Source: Paracoccaceae bacterium
GTDB lineage: Bacteria > Pseudomonadota > Alphaproteobacteria > Rhodobacterales > Rhodobacteraceae
Direction: 5' to 3'
DNA length: 7,948 nucleotides
Assembly: GCA_023254015.1 (NCBI GenBank)
Contig: JALQYS010000043.1
Location: 1-7,948, forward strand
Shown here: positions 1-5,657 of the stretch, one piece after another
Numbering within the stretch: position 1 is the stretch's first letter
Layout of the letters: each line of letters opens with the position of its first letter
Made by a program: the position numbers and the translations under genes
Notes under the pieces: model-generated
The model's input: the letters and a program-made list of their open reading frames with translations, nothing else
Database searches by the model: none
Told to the model about the DNA's origin: nothing

Positions 1-1040
1 CTAAAATCCTGATCGAAGGCGCCAATTTACAACTGCACCCTGGTCATAAAGTGGGTTTAACCGGTGCCAATGGTGCGGGTAAATCATCACTTTTTGCCAT
101 GCTACGTGGTGAACTGCACCCTGAAAAAGGTGATTTTGAGATGCCGGCAAGCTGGGTCGTTGCACATGTCGCACAGGAGACGCCGGCACTGCCGATGCCT
201 GCGATTGAGTTTGTATTGGACGGTGACGTGGAGCTGCGCGAAATCGAAGCGGCTTTAGTCAAGGCAGAGGCTGACCATCAGGGAGAATTGATCGCTGAAT
301 TGCATCAGCGCCTGACTGATGTAAACGGCTACAGCGCCAGAGCGCGCGCAGCGGAACTGCTGAATGGTCTTGGTTTCAGCCAGACTGCAATGCAGCAGCC
401 TGTTGCTACCTTCTCCGGTGGCTGGCGTGTGCGCCTCAATCTGGCGCGTGCCTTGATGTGCCGTTCTGATTTATTGCTGCTGGATGAGCCTACCAACCAC
501 CTGGATCTGGATGCGGTGATCTGGCTGGAAAGCTGGTTGCAAAGCTATCGCGGCACACTGTTCCTGATTTCGCATGACCGGGATTTTCTGGATGCGATTG
601 TGAACCATATCGCGCATATCGAGCAGCAGACGCTTACCTTGTACCGCGGCGGCTACTCGGATTTTGAACGTCAGCGTGCCGAAAAACTGGCCTTGCAGCA
701 GGCCATGTTTGAGAAGCAGCAGCGCAAAGTGGCGCACCTGCAAAGTTATATTGACCGTTTCCGTGTGCAGGCTACCAAGGCAAGACAGGCACAAAGCCGC
801 ATTAAAGCGCTGGAGCGCATGGAAATGATTTCTGCCGCCCATGTGGATTCGCAGTTCAGTTTTGAATTCAGGGCACCGATTGCCGCGCCTGATCCATTGC
901 TGGTGCTGGATGGCATGAGTGTAGGGTATGGCAATAAACCGTTGATCAGCAATATCGAGCTGGCAGTACGACCCGGTGAGCGCATTGGCCTGCTGGGCAA
1001 AAACGGCGCCGGTAAAACAACGCTGATCAAATTGCTGCGC
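1..1040 (+). CDS. yheS: ABC-F family ATPase, YheS-type (truncated at both ends)
   Basis: Soluble ABC-F protein with two ATPase domains and no membrane part; the family acts on ribosomes, and the exact role of YheS is less settled. The frame runs from base 3 with no start codon in the window. The GTG at 51 is internal, because the residues before it (KILIEGANLQLHPGHK) align with the N-terminus of E. coli YheS, so roughly 14 residues lie outside. First domain: Walker A GANGAGKSS (63-89), signature FSGGW (411-425), Walker B plus D-loop LLLLDEPTNHLDL (471-509), switch ISHDRDF (567-587). A charged, Gln-rich helical linker follows at about 650-830, with the stretch VAHLQSYIDRFR typical of this subfamily. 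The second Walker A GKNGAGKTT (996-1022) is present, but homology stops a few residues later at LIKLL. The remaining ~280 residues of the second domain are missing, and the frame then reads about 17 unrelated residues to a stop at 1091. Lower GC than everything to its right, so it probably comes from another organism. Confidence 0.9.
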
Positions 1041-1045
1041 GCAAC
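1020..1045. other. Chimeric junction between two genomes
   Basis: To the left, the plus strand reads YheS up to LIKLL (codon ending 1037). To the right, the minus strand reads PyrB up to HSRVARSNLI (last fitting codon 1025-1027). The two readings overlap over about 15 bases, 1025-1040, so the join sits in a short stretch compatible with both genes. Base composition and apparent taxonomy change at the same place, and both genes are broken mid-domain. A misassembly through a short shared word explains this best; a real recombination event is possible but less likely. No insertion-sequence ends, integrase or tRNA are seen here. Confidence 0.85.
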
Positions 1046-1555
1046 GCGGCTATGGGCAATATCGCCACAGATCGCAATCGTCAGGCGTTGAATCCGCCCC
1101 TTGGCCCGCCGAATGGTCAGCGCATCCAACAGCGCCTGCGTCGGGTGTTCATGCCGCCCGTCGCCCGCGTTCAGCACCGCGCAATCCACCTTTTGCGCCA
1201 GCAGGTTCACCGCGCCGGAATTCGGATGCCGCACCACCAGCAGATCGGGGTGCATGGCGTTCAGCGTCATGGCGGTATCAATCAGCGTCTCGCCCTTCTT
1301 CACGCTGGATTGCGCCACGGCCATGTTCATCACATCCGCCCCCAGCCGCTTGCCCGCCAGTTCGAAACTGGCCTGCGTGCGGGTGGAGTTTTCGAAGAAC
1401 ATGTTGATCTGCGTCAGCCCCGCCAGCGCGTCCGATGATTTCACCGTCCGGCGGTTCAGATCGACAAAGCGATCGGCCAGATCAAGGACGGTGGTGATTT
1501 CGGGGGGCGAAAGCTGTTCGATGCCAAGAAGGTGACGGGCGCGGAAGGTGGTCAT
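1025..1555 (-). CDS. pyrB: Aspartate carbamoyltransferase catalytic chain (3'-truncated)
   Basis: Condenses carbamoyl phosphate with aspartate to carbamoyl aspartate, the committed step of pyrimidine synthesis in the cytoplasm. About 177 of the usual ~310 residues are present. The carbamoyl-phosphate domain is complete, with the phosphate-binding STRTQASFE motif, VVRHPNSG, and HPTQALLD. The aspartate domain has only begun at GDIAHSRVARSNLI when homology ends at the junction; the open frame continues antisense through yheS but no longer resembles PyrB. I chose the ATG at 1553-1555 (MTTFRARHLLGIEQL), because it matches family N-termini and has GGGGA (1560-1564) a few bases upstream; the open frame extends 35 residues further with no homology. 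It is divergent from the glycosylase gene across 82 bp that hold its probable promoter. The intact gene presumably continues to the left in the true genome. Confidence 0.93.
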
Positions 1556-1585
1556 GAACGTCCCCCAATGGCAGCTTTTGGCGGG

Positions 1586-1614
1586 CTTATAGAAAGCCGG
1601 GTTGTGGGGCGCAA
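1586..1614 (-). promoter_or_regulatory. Candidate sigma-70 promoter for pyrB
   Basis: On the minus strand a -10 box TATAAG (1586-1591) lies 17 bases from a -35-like TTGCGC (1609-1614). It is about 30 bases upstream of the pyrB start codon and correctly oriented. The -10 box and spacing are good; the -35 matches the consensus only in TTG. It overlaps the upstream region of the divergent glycosylase gene. Confidence 0.5.
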
Positions 1615-1637
1615 GGCCAGAGCCTAGGTTCGGCGGC

Positions 1638-2465
1638 ATGGGAATCGCGGGTGACATCACGGCGGATTGGCATGCGGCGCTGGCGGCGCTGGCTTGGCAG
1701 GTCGATCTGGGGGTGGATGAGGTGATCGGCGATACGCCGGTTGACCGCTATGACCTGCCCGAACCGATCAAGCCCGCGCCCGTCGCGGCTGCAGCGGCAG
1801 CCCCGGCCGCCGGTCGGCCAAACCTCGCCCCTGCCCTCATGGTCGAGGCGCCGCAGGTCGATCCGGCCGAGGTGGCCCGTGCGGCGGCGGCCCGGGCGGG
1901 CAGCCTTGAGGCGCTGCGCGAAGCGGTTGCCGCATTTGATCTGTGCGAGCTGAAGAAAGGCGCGCGCAATACCGTGTTCTGTGACGGCAATCCGGCCGCG
2001 CGGGTGTTGATCCTGGGCGAGGCGCCGGGCCGGGACGAGGATATGGAGGGGCGCCCCTTTGTCGGGCGCGCGGGCCAGCTTCTTGACCGGATGTTCGCCG
2101 CCATCGGCCTTGCGCGCACCTCGCCCGACGCGGAGGCCGCGCTTTACATCACCAATGTCATGCCCTGGCGCCCCCCCGGCAACCGCGACCCGGAACCTGC
2201 CGAAGTGGCGATGATGCGGCCCTTTGTCGAACGCCATATCGCGCTGATGGACCCGAAGGTGATCGTGGTCATGGGCAACACGCCGCTTTTCGCGCTGACC
2301 GGGCACAAGGGCATCATGCGCGCCCGCGGCACATGGACCAAGGCGCTGGACCGGCCGCTTTTGCCGATGGTGCACCCGGCCTATCTCTTGCGCAACCCGA
2401 GTGCCAAGCGCGAGGCCTGGGCTGACCTTCTGTCGCTGCAGGCCCATCTGCGCGGCAAGGGGTAA
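1638..2465 (+). CDS. Uracil-DNA glycosylase, family 4-like, lacking a full Fe-S cysteine set
   Basis: Predicted to remove uracil from DNA and start base-excision repair. It has 275 residues. An N-terminal region (about 1-95) contains WQVDLGVDEVIGDTPVDRY and an Ala/Pro-rich linker (about 45-58). The catalytic domain has motif A GEAPGRDED (127-135), FVGRAGQLLD (141-150), NVMPWRPPGNR (173-183) and motif B HPAYLLRNP (246-254). Classical family 4 enzymes hold a 4Fe-4S cluster with four cysteines; here only Cys103 and Cys115 exist in the whole protein, so that cluster cannot form in the usual way. The layout recalls the cluster-free enzyme described from Bradyrhizobium (BdiUng), whose motif A is similar. 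I chose the ATG at 1638 because MGIAGDITADWHAAL resembles rhodobacterial relatives; an in-frame TTG at 1602 would add 12 residues without clear similarity. The ribosome-binding site is weak. Annotated relatives are often called SPO1 DNA polymerase-related protein. Confidence 0.9.
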   Translation: MGIAGDITADWHAALAALAWQVDLGVDEVIGDTPVDRYDLPEPIKPAPVAAAAAAPAAGRPNLAPALMVEAPQVDPAEVARAAAARAGSLEALREAVAAFDLCELKKGARNTVFCDGNPAARVLILGEAPGRDEDMEGRPFVGRAGQLLDRMFAAIGLARTSPDAEAALYITNVMPWRPPGNRDPEPAEVAMMRPFVERHIALMDPKVIVVMGNTPLFALTGHKGIMRARGTWTKALDRPLLPMVHPAYLLRNPSAKREAWADLLSLQAHLRGKG

Positions 2466-2472
2466 GGGGTAA
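2459..2472 (+). repeat. 7-bp tandem duplication at the glycosylase stop codon
   Basis: GGGGTAA occurs twice in direct succession; the first copy contains the TAA stop (2463-2465). The second copy is out of frame. It is probably a small slippage event. The rest of the convergent spacer to 2554 shows only a weak inverted repeat (CGACG-AG-CGTCG, 2522-2533) without a T-run, so I see no clear terminator there. Confidence 0.6.
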
Positions 2473-2554
2473 GGCCCGCTCTTCGTGCGCGCGTGCCGCG
2501 CTTCTCATCGCAGTGCCCCCCCGACGAGCGTCGCAGACGACGAGGAGGGTTCGA

Positions 2555-3361
2555 TCAGGGGGCCGGGCAGCCGTCGATTTCCACCGCGCGGGCACCGCCC
2601 AGCACCGTCAACCGCAGGGCAGAGCGGTCCAGCGCAAAGGGCACGCCGCCCGGGGCGACAAGTTCGCTGACCGCGGTCAGCATCCCGCCTGCGCGGCTGT
2701 AGACCCCGTCCGACACCCAGATCGCCGGATCGGCCGGTTCGATCACCACCGCCTCATCCGGCCCCTGAGCACCGATCTCGACCGTCGCGGTCAGCCGCAG
2801 CCCGTCCGGGATCGGCTCCACCCGGCAGCTGACCCGGCCAACGCCGCCCTGCCCGCCCCCCTGACCGCCGCTGGCCGGGCGGGCCTTGAGCGCGGCGCGG
2901 ATCCCGTCCTGCCCGCCGCCTGCCGGATCAAGATCGGCCGACACCGTCACCTCGGCGGGCATGCAGATGTCATTGCAGATGCCCATGTCGACACGGGCCT
3001 TGAGGTGAACCGGCTGACCGGCCACCTTTGGCACCACCTCGAGCGGCAGGACGACACCGCCCTTGTATCCCACGGTCTGCATGCCGTTGGTGTGGAACAT
3101 CACCGGGCTGGGCCAGTGCACCTTGACCGCCGCCACGTTTTCAGACCCGGACCAGTCGAACACCGGCGGAATGCCCGCCTCGCCCGGCCTGCGCCAGTAG
3201 GTCTTCCAGCCCGGCGCCAGCTCCAGCGAGAGGCCCGCCATGTGATGCCCGCTTTCCATCCGCCATCCGGGCAGAAGGCTGGCCTGCAGCAGGTCCTCCT
3301 GCGTCATGGCAAGGGCGGGCGCGGCGGCGGCAAGGGACAGGATCAGGGCGGCGGTTTTCAT
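2555..3361 (-). CDS. Secreted DsbD N-terminal-domain (ScsB-like) thiol protein
   Basis: Predicted periplasmic protein of 268 residues related to the N-terminal immunoglobulin-like domain of DsbD/ScsB, which passes reducing electrons to periplasmic partners. A signal peptide is clear: MKTAALILSLAAAAPALA, with likely cleavage after AlaLeuAla near residue 18. The family core follows (PGWKTYWRRPGEAGIPP at about 50-66; WPSPVMFHTNGMQTVGYKG at about 83-101). The redox pair is Cys129 and Cys133 in GICNDIC, matching the CxxxC of the family. Cys179 and Cys265 might form a second disulfide. A Gly/Gln-rich linker (164-174) divides the protein. The transmembrane and thioredoxin-like parts of full DsbD are absent, so it must work with a separate membrane partner. 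Start: ATG at 3359-3361; a TTG three codons upstream is in frame but unlikely. It is divergent from yqgE (142 bp apart). Confidence 0.85.
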   Translation of the reverse strand: MKTAALILSLAAAAPALAMTQEDLLQASLLPGWRMESGHHMAGLSLELAPGWKTYWRRPGEAGIPPVFDWSGSENVAAVKVHWPSPVMFHTNGMQTVGYKGGVVLPLEVVPKVAGQPVHLKARVDMGICNDICMPAEVTVSADLDPAGGGQDGIRAALKARPASGGQGGGQGGVGRVSCRVEPIPDGLRLTATVEIGAQGPDEAVVIEPADPAIWVSDGVYSRAGGMLTAVSELVAPGGVPFALDRSALRLTVLGGARAVEIDGCPAP

Positions 3362-3432
3362 GGGCGTCAAGATAGGCAGCCCGACCGCGAAGGGAAATCA
3401 CGTTCCGGTCAATCGCGCGCAACAAAACGGGA

Positions 3433-3461
3433 CTTGAGGCGGCAGGGCCGCAGCCCCACAT
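3433..3461 (+). promoter_or_regulatory. Candidate heat-shock (sigma-32-like) promoter upstream of yqgE
   Basis: CTTGAG (3433-3438) and CCCCACAT (3454-3461) are separated by 15 bases, close to the sigma-32 pattern CTTGAA / CCCCATnT. The spacing is the same as in the motif upstream of hsp20 in this window. It would start transcription around 3467, some 35 bases before the yqgE start. No competing sigma-70 promoter stands out in the 142-bp divergent spacer. A chance match in GC-rich sequence remains possible. Confidence 0.4.
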
Positions 3462-3503
3462 TGGACCTCAGGCACGAGGCCTCGATTCGGGGAACCTGAC
3501 ACG

Positions 3504-4058
3504 ATGGATCTGACGGGCAAGTTTCTGGTGGCCATGCCCGGCATGGGCGATCCGCGCTTTGAAAAAAGCGTGATCCTCGTCTGCGCCCACAGCGATGAGG
3601 GTGCCATGGGCCTGATCGTCAACAAACCGGTCGAGGAGGTCACCTTTGCGGGGCTTCTGGAACATCTGAACATCCCCCGTGCGCCGGCCGGTCGCGACAT
3701 CGCCGTGCATTTCGGCGGCCCGGTCGAACGGGGCCGGGGCTTTGTGCTGCACAGCCGCGACTATCGCGGCGGAGCAACCACGATGAAGATCGAGGGCGGT
3801 TTTGGCATGACCGCGACCCTCGACGTGCTGGAGGCGCTGGCGCGCGGCGAAGGCCCGCACCGCGCGTTGCTGGCGCTGGGGTATTCCGGCTGGGGTCCGG
3901 GCCAGCTTGAGGCCGAGATCGCCCGCAACGACTGGCTGACCGGCGAGGCCGACGCGGCCCTTGTCTTTGCCGCCGATGATGCGTCAAAATGGATGGGCGC
4001 GCTGCGGTCGATGGGGATTGATCCGCTGATGCTGTCGGGCGCGGCAGGTCGGGCCTGA
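3504..4058 (+). CDS. yqgE: YqgE/AlgH family protein (UPF0301)
   Basis: A conserved small protein of 184 residues whose biochemical function is not settled; the name AlgH comes from an alginate-regulation phenotype in Pseudomonas and should not be read as function here. Family features are all present: the N-terminal GKFLVAMPGMGDPRFEKSVI, then HSDEGAMGLIVNKP (about residues 30-43), HFGGPVERGRGFVLHS (about 68-84) and ALGYSGWGPGQLEAEI near residues 124-139. Length is usual for the family. Start ATG at 3504 begins exactly at the family N-terminus (MDLTGKFL), with a weak purine-rich stretch GGGGAA upstream. It is divergent from the DsbD-like gene and is followed after 68 bp by a secreted protease on the same strand. 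It may be heat-inducible if the upstream sigma-32-like motif is real. Confidence 0.93.
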   Translation: MDLTGKFLVAMPGMGDPRFEKSVILVCAHSDEGAMGLIVNKPVEEVTFAGLLEHLNIPRAPAGRDIAVHFGGPVERGRGFVLHSRDYRGGATTMKIEGGFGMTATLDVLEALARGEGPHRALLALGYSGWGPGQLEAEIARNDWLTGEADAALVFAADDASKWMGALRSMGIDPLMLSGAAGRA

Positions 4059-4126
4059 GCGCCGCCTGCCCGAAAACTGCCCCATTCCCGCGCTAGGCGC
4101 GTTCCGTAGCCAGATCAGAGCCCGAC

Positions 4127-4945
4127 ATGCGCCCTCTGCTTGCCCTCGCCGCTTCGCTTGCCTTTTGCCTCGACGACGTGACCCTGCCGGCGCAGGCCGA
4201 GGAAAGCCCCTTGGTCAGCCTTGAGACCAGTGCCGCGGGCGCGGGCTGGCAGGCGGTGGGGCGGCTGAACCTTGGCCTGCGCGGCTTTTGCACCGGCACG
4301 CTGATTGCCCCCGATCTTGTGCTGACGGCGGCCCATTGCCTGTTTGACAAGGAAACCGGCGCGCGGATCCCGGATCGGGACATCCAGTTTCTGGCTGGCT
4401 GGCGCAATGGCCGCGCCGAGGCCTATCGCGGCGTGCGCAAAAGCGTGGCGCATCCCGATTACATCTATGCCGGCGCCGCCAGTCTGGACCGGGTGGCCTT
4501 TGACCTGGCGCTGATCGCGCTGGACCAGCCGATCCGCCTGCCGCAGGTCACGCCCTTTGCCACCGACAGCCGCCCCGGCCGGGGCGATGCCGTGGGCGTG
4601 GTGTCCTATGCGCAAGACCGGGCCGACGCGCCCTCGCTGCAGGAAACCTGCCATGTGCTCGACCGCGCCCCGCAGATCGTCGTGTTTTCCTGCAAGGTCG
4701 ATTTCGGCGCCTCGGGTGCGCCGATCTTCGCGCTGCGCGATGGCGAGATGAAGATCGTCTCGGTCGTCTCGGCCAAGGCCGATGTCGATGGCGCGCCGGT
4801 GGCGCTGGGGTCGGTGCTGTCGGGGCGGATCGAGGAATTGCAGGCCGAGCTGGAAACCGGACTGATCGCCCCGCGCGGGGCCGGCGGATCGGTGCGTGTG
4901 CTGTCGGGCGGGCAGGCGGGCGGGGCGAAATTCGTCAAGCCCTGA
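4127..4945 (+). CDS. Secreted trypsin-like (S1 family) serine protease
   Basis: Predicted exported endopeptidase of 272 residues. The N-terminus (MRPLLALAASLAFCLDDVTLPAQA) is a probable signal peptide, cleaved near residue 24; the two aspartates after the hydrophobic core are unusual. The chymotrypsin fold shows its full triad: His70 in TAAHC, Asp126 in DLALI, and Ser196 in GASGAP. Cys55/Cys71 flank the histidine as in other S1 enzymes and Cys175/Cys189 could form a second disulfide. The sequence resembles bacterial V8/trypsin-like peptidases. There is no PDZ domain, so it is not a DegP-type quality-control protease, and no membrane anchor. The C-terminal ~25 residues are Gly-rich. Start ATG at 4127 has only a weak ribosome-binding site. 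It lies 68 bp after yqgE and may be read through from it. The substrate is unknown. Confidence 0.9.
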   Translation: MRPLLALAASLAFCLDDVTLPAQAEESPLVSLETSAAGAGWQAVGRLNLGLRGFCTGTLIAPDLVLTAAHCLFDKETGARIPDRDIQFLAGWRNGRAEAYRGVRKSVAHPDYIYAGAASLDRVAFDLALIALDQPIRLPQVTPFATDSRPGRGDAVGVVSYAQDRADAPSLQETCHVLDRAPQIVVFSCKVDFGASGAPIFALRDGEMKIVSVVSAKADVDGAPVALGSVLSGRIEELQAELETGLIAPRGAGGSVRVLSGGQAGGAKFVKP

Positions 4946-4984
4946 GCCGCCTTCTGCCCCCCGCCGCGCGCCTGCCCTGCCCCT

Positions 4985-5013
4985 CTTGAAACCCGCCTTC
5001 GGCCTTCCCACAT
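4985..5013 (+). promoter_or_regulatory. Sigma-32-type heat-shock promoter for hsp20
   Basis: CTTGAAA (4985-4991) with CCCACAT (5007-5013) matches the heat-shock sigma pattern; counted from CTTGAA to TCCCACAT the gap is 15 bases. It lies just upstream of a small heat-shock gene whose leader looks like an RNA thermometer, which strongly supports the assignment. Transcription would start near 5020, giving a leader of about 90 nt. Confidence 0.75.
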
Positions 5014-5019
5014 CAGGAC

Positions 5020-5109
5020 TGTCCCCGGTGCCATGAAGGGCCGGGGCGCCTTTCCAGTCCGCGCCCGATGACGGGGCGGACGCCTGAAACATCGCTCCTG
5101 GAGGATGAC
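5020..5109 (+). promoter_or_regulatory. ROSE-like RNA thermometer in the hsp20 leader
   Basis: Three hairpins can be drawn. The first (5023-5046) pairs CCCCGG with CCGGGG. The second (5057-5081) pairs GTCCGC with GCGGAC and continues with CCCG/CGGG around an ATGA loop, with one bulged G. The third (5090-5107) is decisive: CATCGCT, loop CCTGG, then AGGATG, which contains the Shine-Dalgarno bases. The TCGCT element fits the ROSE signature U(U/C)GCU, with the bulged G opposite the ribosome-binding AGGA. The start codon follows at 5110. At low temperature this would hide the ribosome-binding site and melt on heating. The upstream 4946-4984 has no other signal. Confidence 0.8.
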
Positions 5110-5589
5110 ATGCGTGGTTTTGACTTTGCCCCCCTTTACCGTGCCACCGTCGGCTTTGACCGCATTGCCGATCTTATGGACCGGGCGCTGACGGCCGATG
5201 TGGCCCAGCCGACCTATCCGCCCTACAACATTGAAAAGACCGCCGAAGATGCCTATCGCATCTCGATCGCGGTTGCCGGTTTCACCCCCGAAGAGCTGTC
5301 GGTCGAGGTCAAGGAAGGCGCGCTGATCGTCGCCGCCCGCAAGGCCCCCGACACGGCGGAAAAGACCTATCTGCACCGCGGCATCGCCACCCGCGCCTTT
5401 GAACGCCGCTTTGCGCTGGCCGATCATGTGCGCGTGACCGGCGCCACCCATGAACACGGCATGCTGCACATCGACCTGATGCGCGAAGTGCCCGAGGCGA
5501 TGAAGCCCCGCCGGATCGAGATTGGCCGTCCGGCCAAGGCCGAGACCCCTGCCATCGAAGCCAAGCCGGTGGAAACCGTCCAAGCCTGA
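5110..5589 (+). CDS. hsp20: Small heat-shock protein, Hsp20/IbpA type
   Basis: ATP-independent cytoplasmic chaperone that holds unfolding proteins for later refolding by DnaK/ClpB. It has 159 residues. The N-terminus MRGFDFAPLYRATVGFDRI is typical of class A rhizobial/IbpA proteins. The alpha-crystallin domain spans roughly 37-138, with AYRISIAVAGFTPEEL and the conserved GMLHIDL (117-123). An IEI motif (136-138) matches the I-x-I/V oligomer contact, followed by an Ala/Glu/Pro tail. The ATG at 5110 is chosen because it gives this N-terminus and sits 5 bases after GGAGGA (5100-5105); an in-frame ATG at 5068 lies inside the thermometer and is not a start. Expression is likely controlled at two levels, by the sigma-32-type promoter and the ROSE-like leader. 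Transcription ends at the hairpin at 5607-5639. Confidence 0.95.
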   Translation: MRGFDFAPLYRATVGFDRIADLMDRALTADVAQPTYPPYNIEKTAEDAYRISIAVAGFTPEELSVEVKEGALIVAARKAPDTAEKTYLHRGIATRAFERRFALADHVRVTGATHEHGMLHIDLMREVPEAMKPRRIEIGRPAKAETPAIEAKPVETVQA

Positions 5590-5606
5590 TCTGTCTGGCA
5601 AAACAC

Positions 5607-5639
5607 AAAGGCCCGGGGACATGTCCTCCGGGCCTTTTC
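5607..5639. terminator. Rho-independent terminator, probably bidirectional
   Basis: GGCCCGG (5610-5616) pairs with CCGGGCC (5628-5634), with GGAC/GTCC extending the stem inward, and is followed by TTTT (5635-5638). On the other strand the same hairpin ends in TTTGTGTTTTG. It lies between the converging hsp20 and RTX genes and can serve both. Confidence 0.85.
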
Positions 5640-5657
5640 TGTTTGTGTCACCGGCCC

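Noticed and set aside
51..1091. A complete 346-residue gene starting at GTG 51 and ending at 1091
   Set aside because: Family homology continues upstream of 51 to the window edge and stops near 1037; the last ~17 residues come from antisense pyrB sequence. The gene is truncated, not complete.
746..1660. A 304-residue PyrB of nearly normal length on the minus strand
   Set aside because: Only residues from the ATG at 1555 down to about 1025 resemble PyrB. The remainder is antisense yheS, so the near-normal length is a coincidence of the chimeric join.
1587..2447. Minus-strand open frame opposite the uracil-DNA glycosylase
   Set aside because: Arg/His-rich shadow of a gene whose plus-strand reading has intact glycosylase motifs.
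2513..3499. Long plus-strand open frame opposite the DsbD-like gene
   Set aside because: Its translation is Arg/His/Pro-rich with no recognisable domain, as expected for the antisense of a GC-rich gene; the minus strand has a clear signal peptide and family motifs.
4089..4101. Inverted repeat CGCGC-TAG-GCGCG between yqgE and the protease gene
   Set aside because: Short stem with no T-run and no clear promoter context; likely chance in GC-rich DNA.
4115..5622. Long minus-strand open frames opposite the protease and hsp20 genes
   Set aside because: They are antisense to genes with clear catalytic motifs and a ribosome-binding site, and give no recognisable protein.
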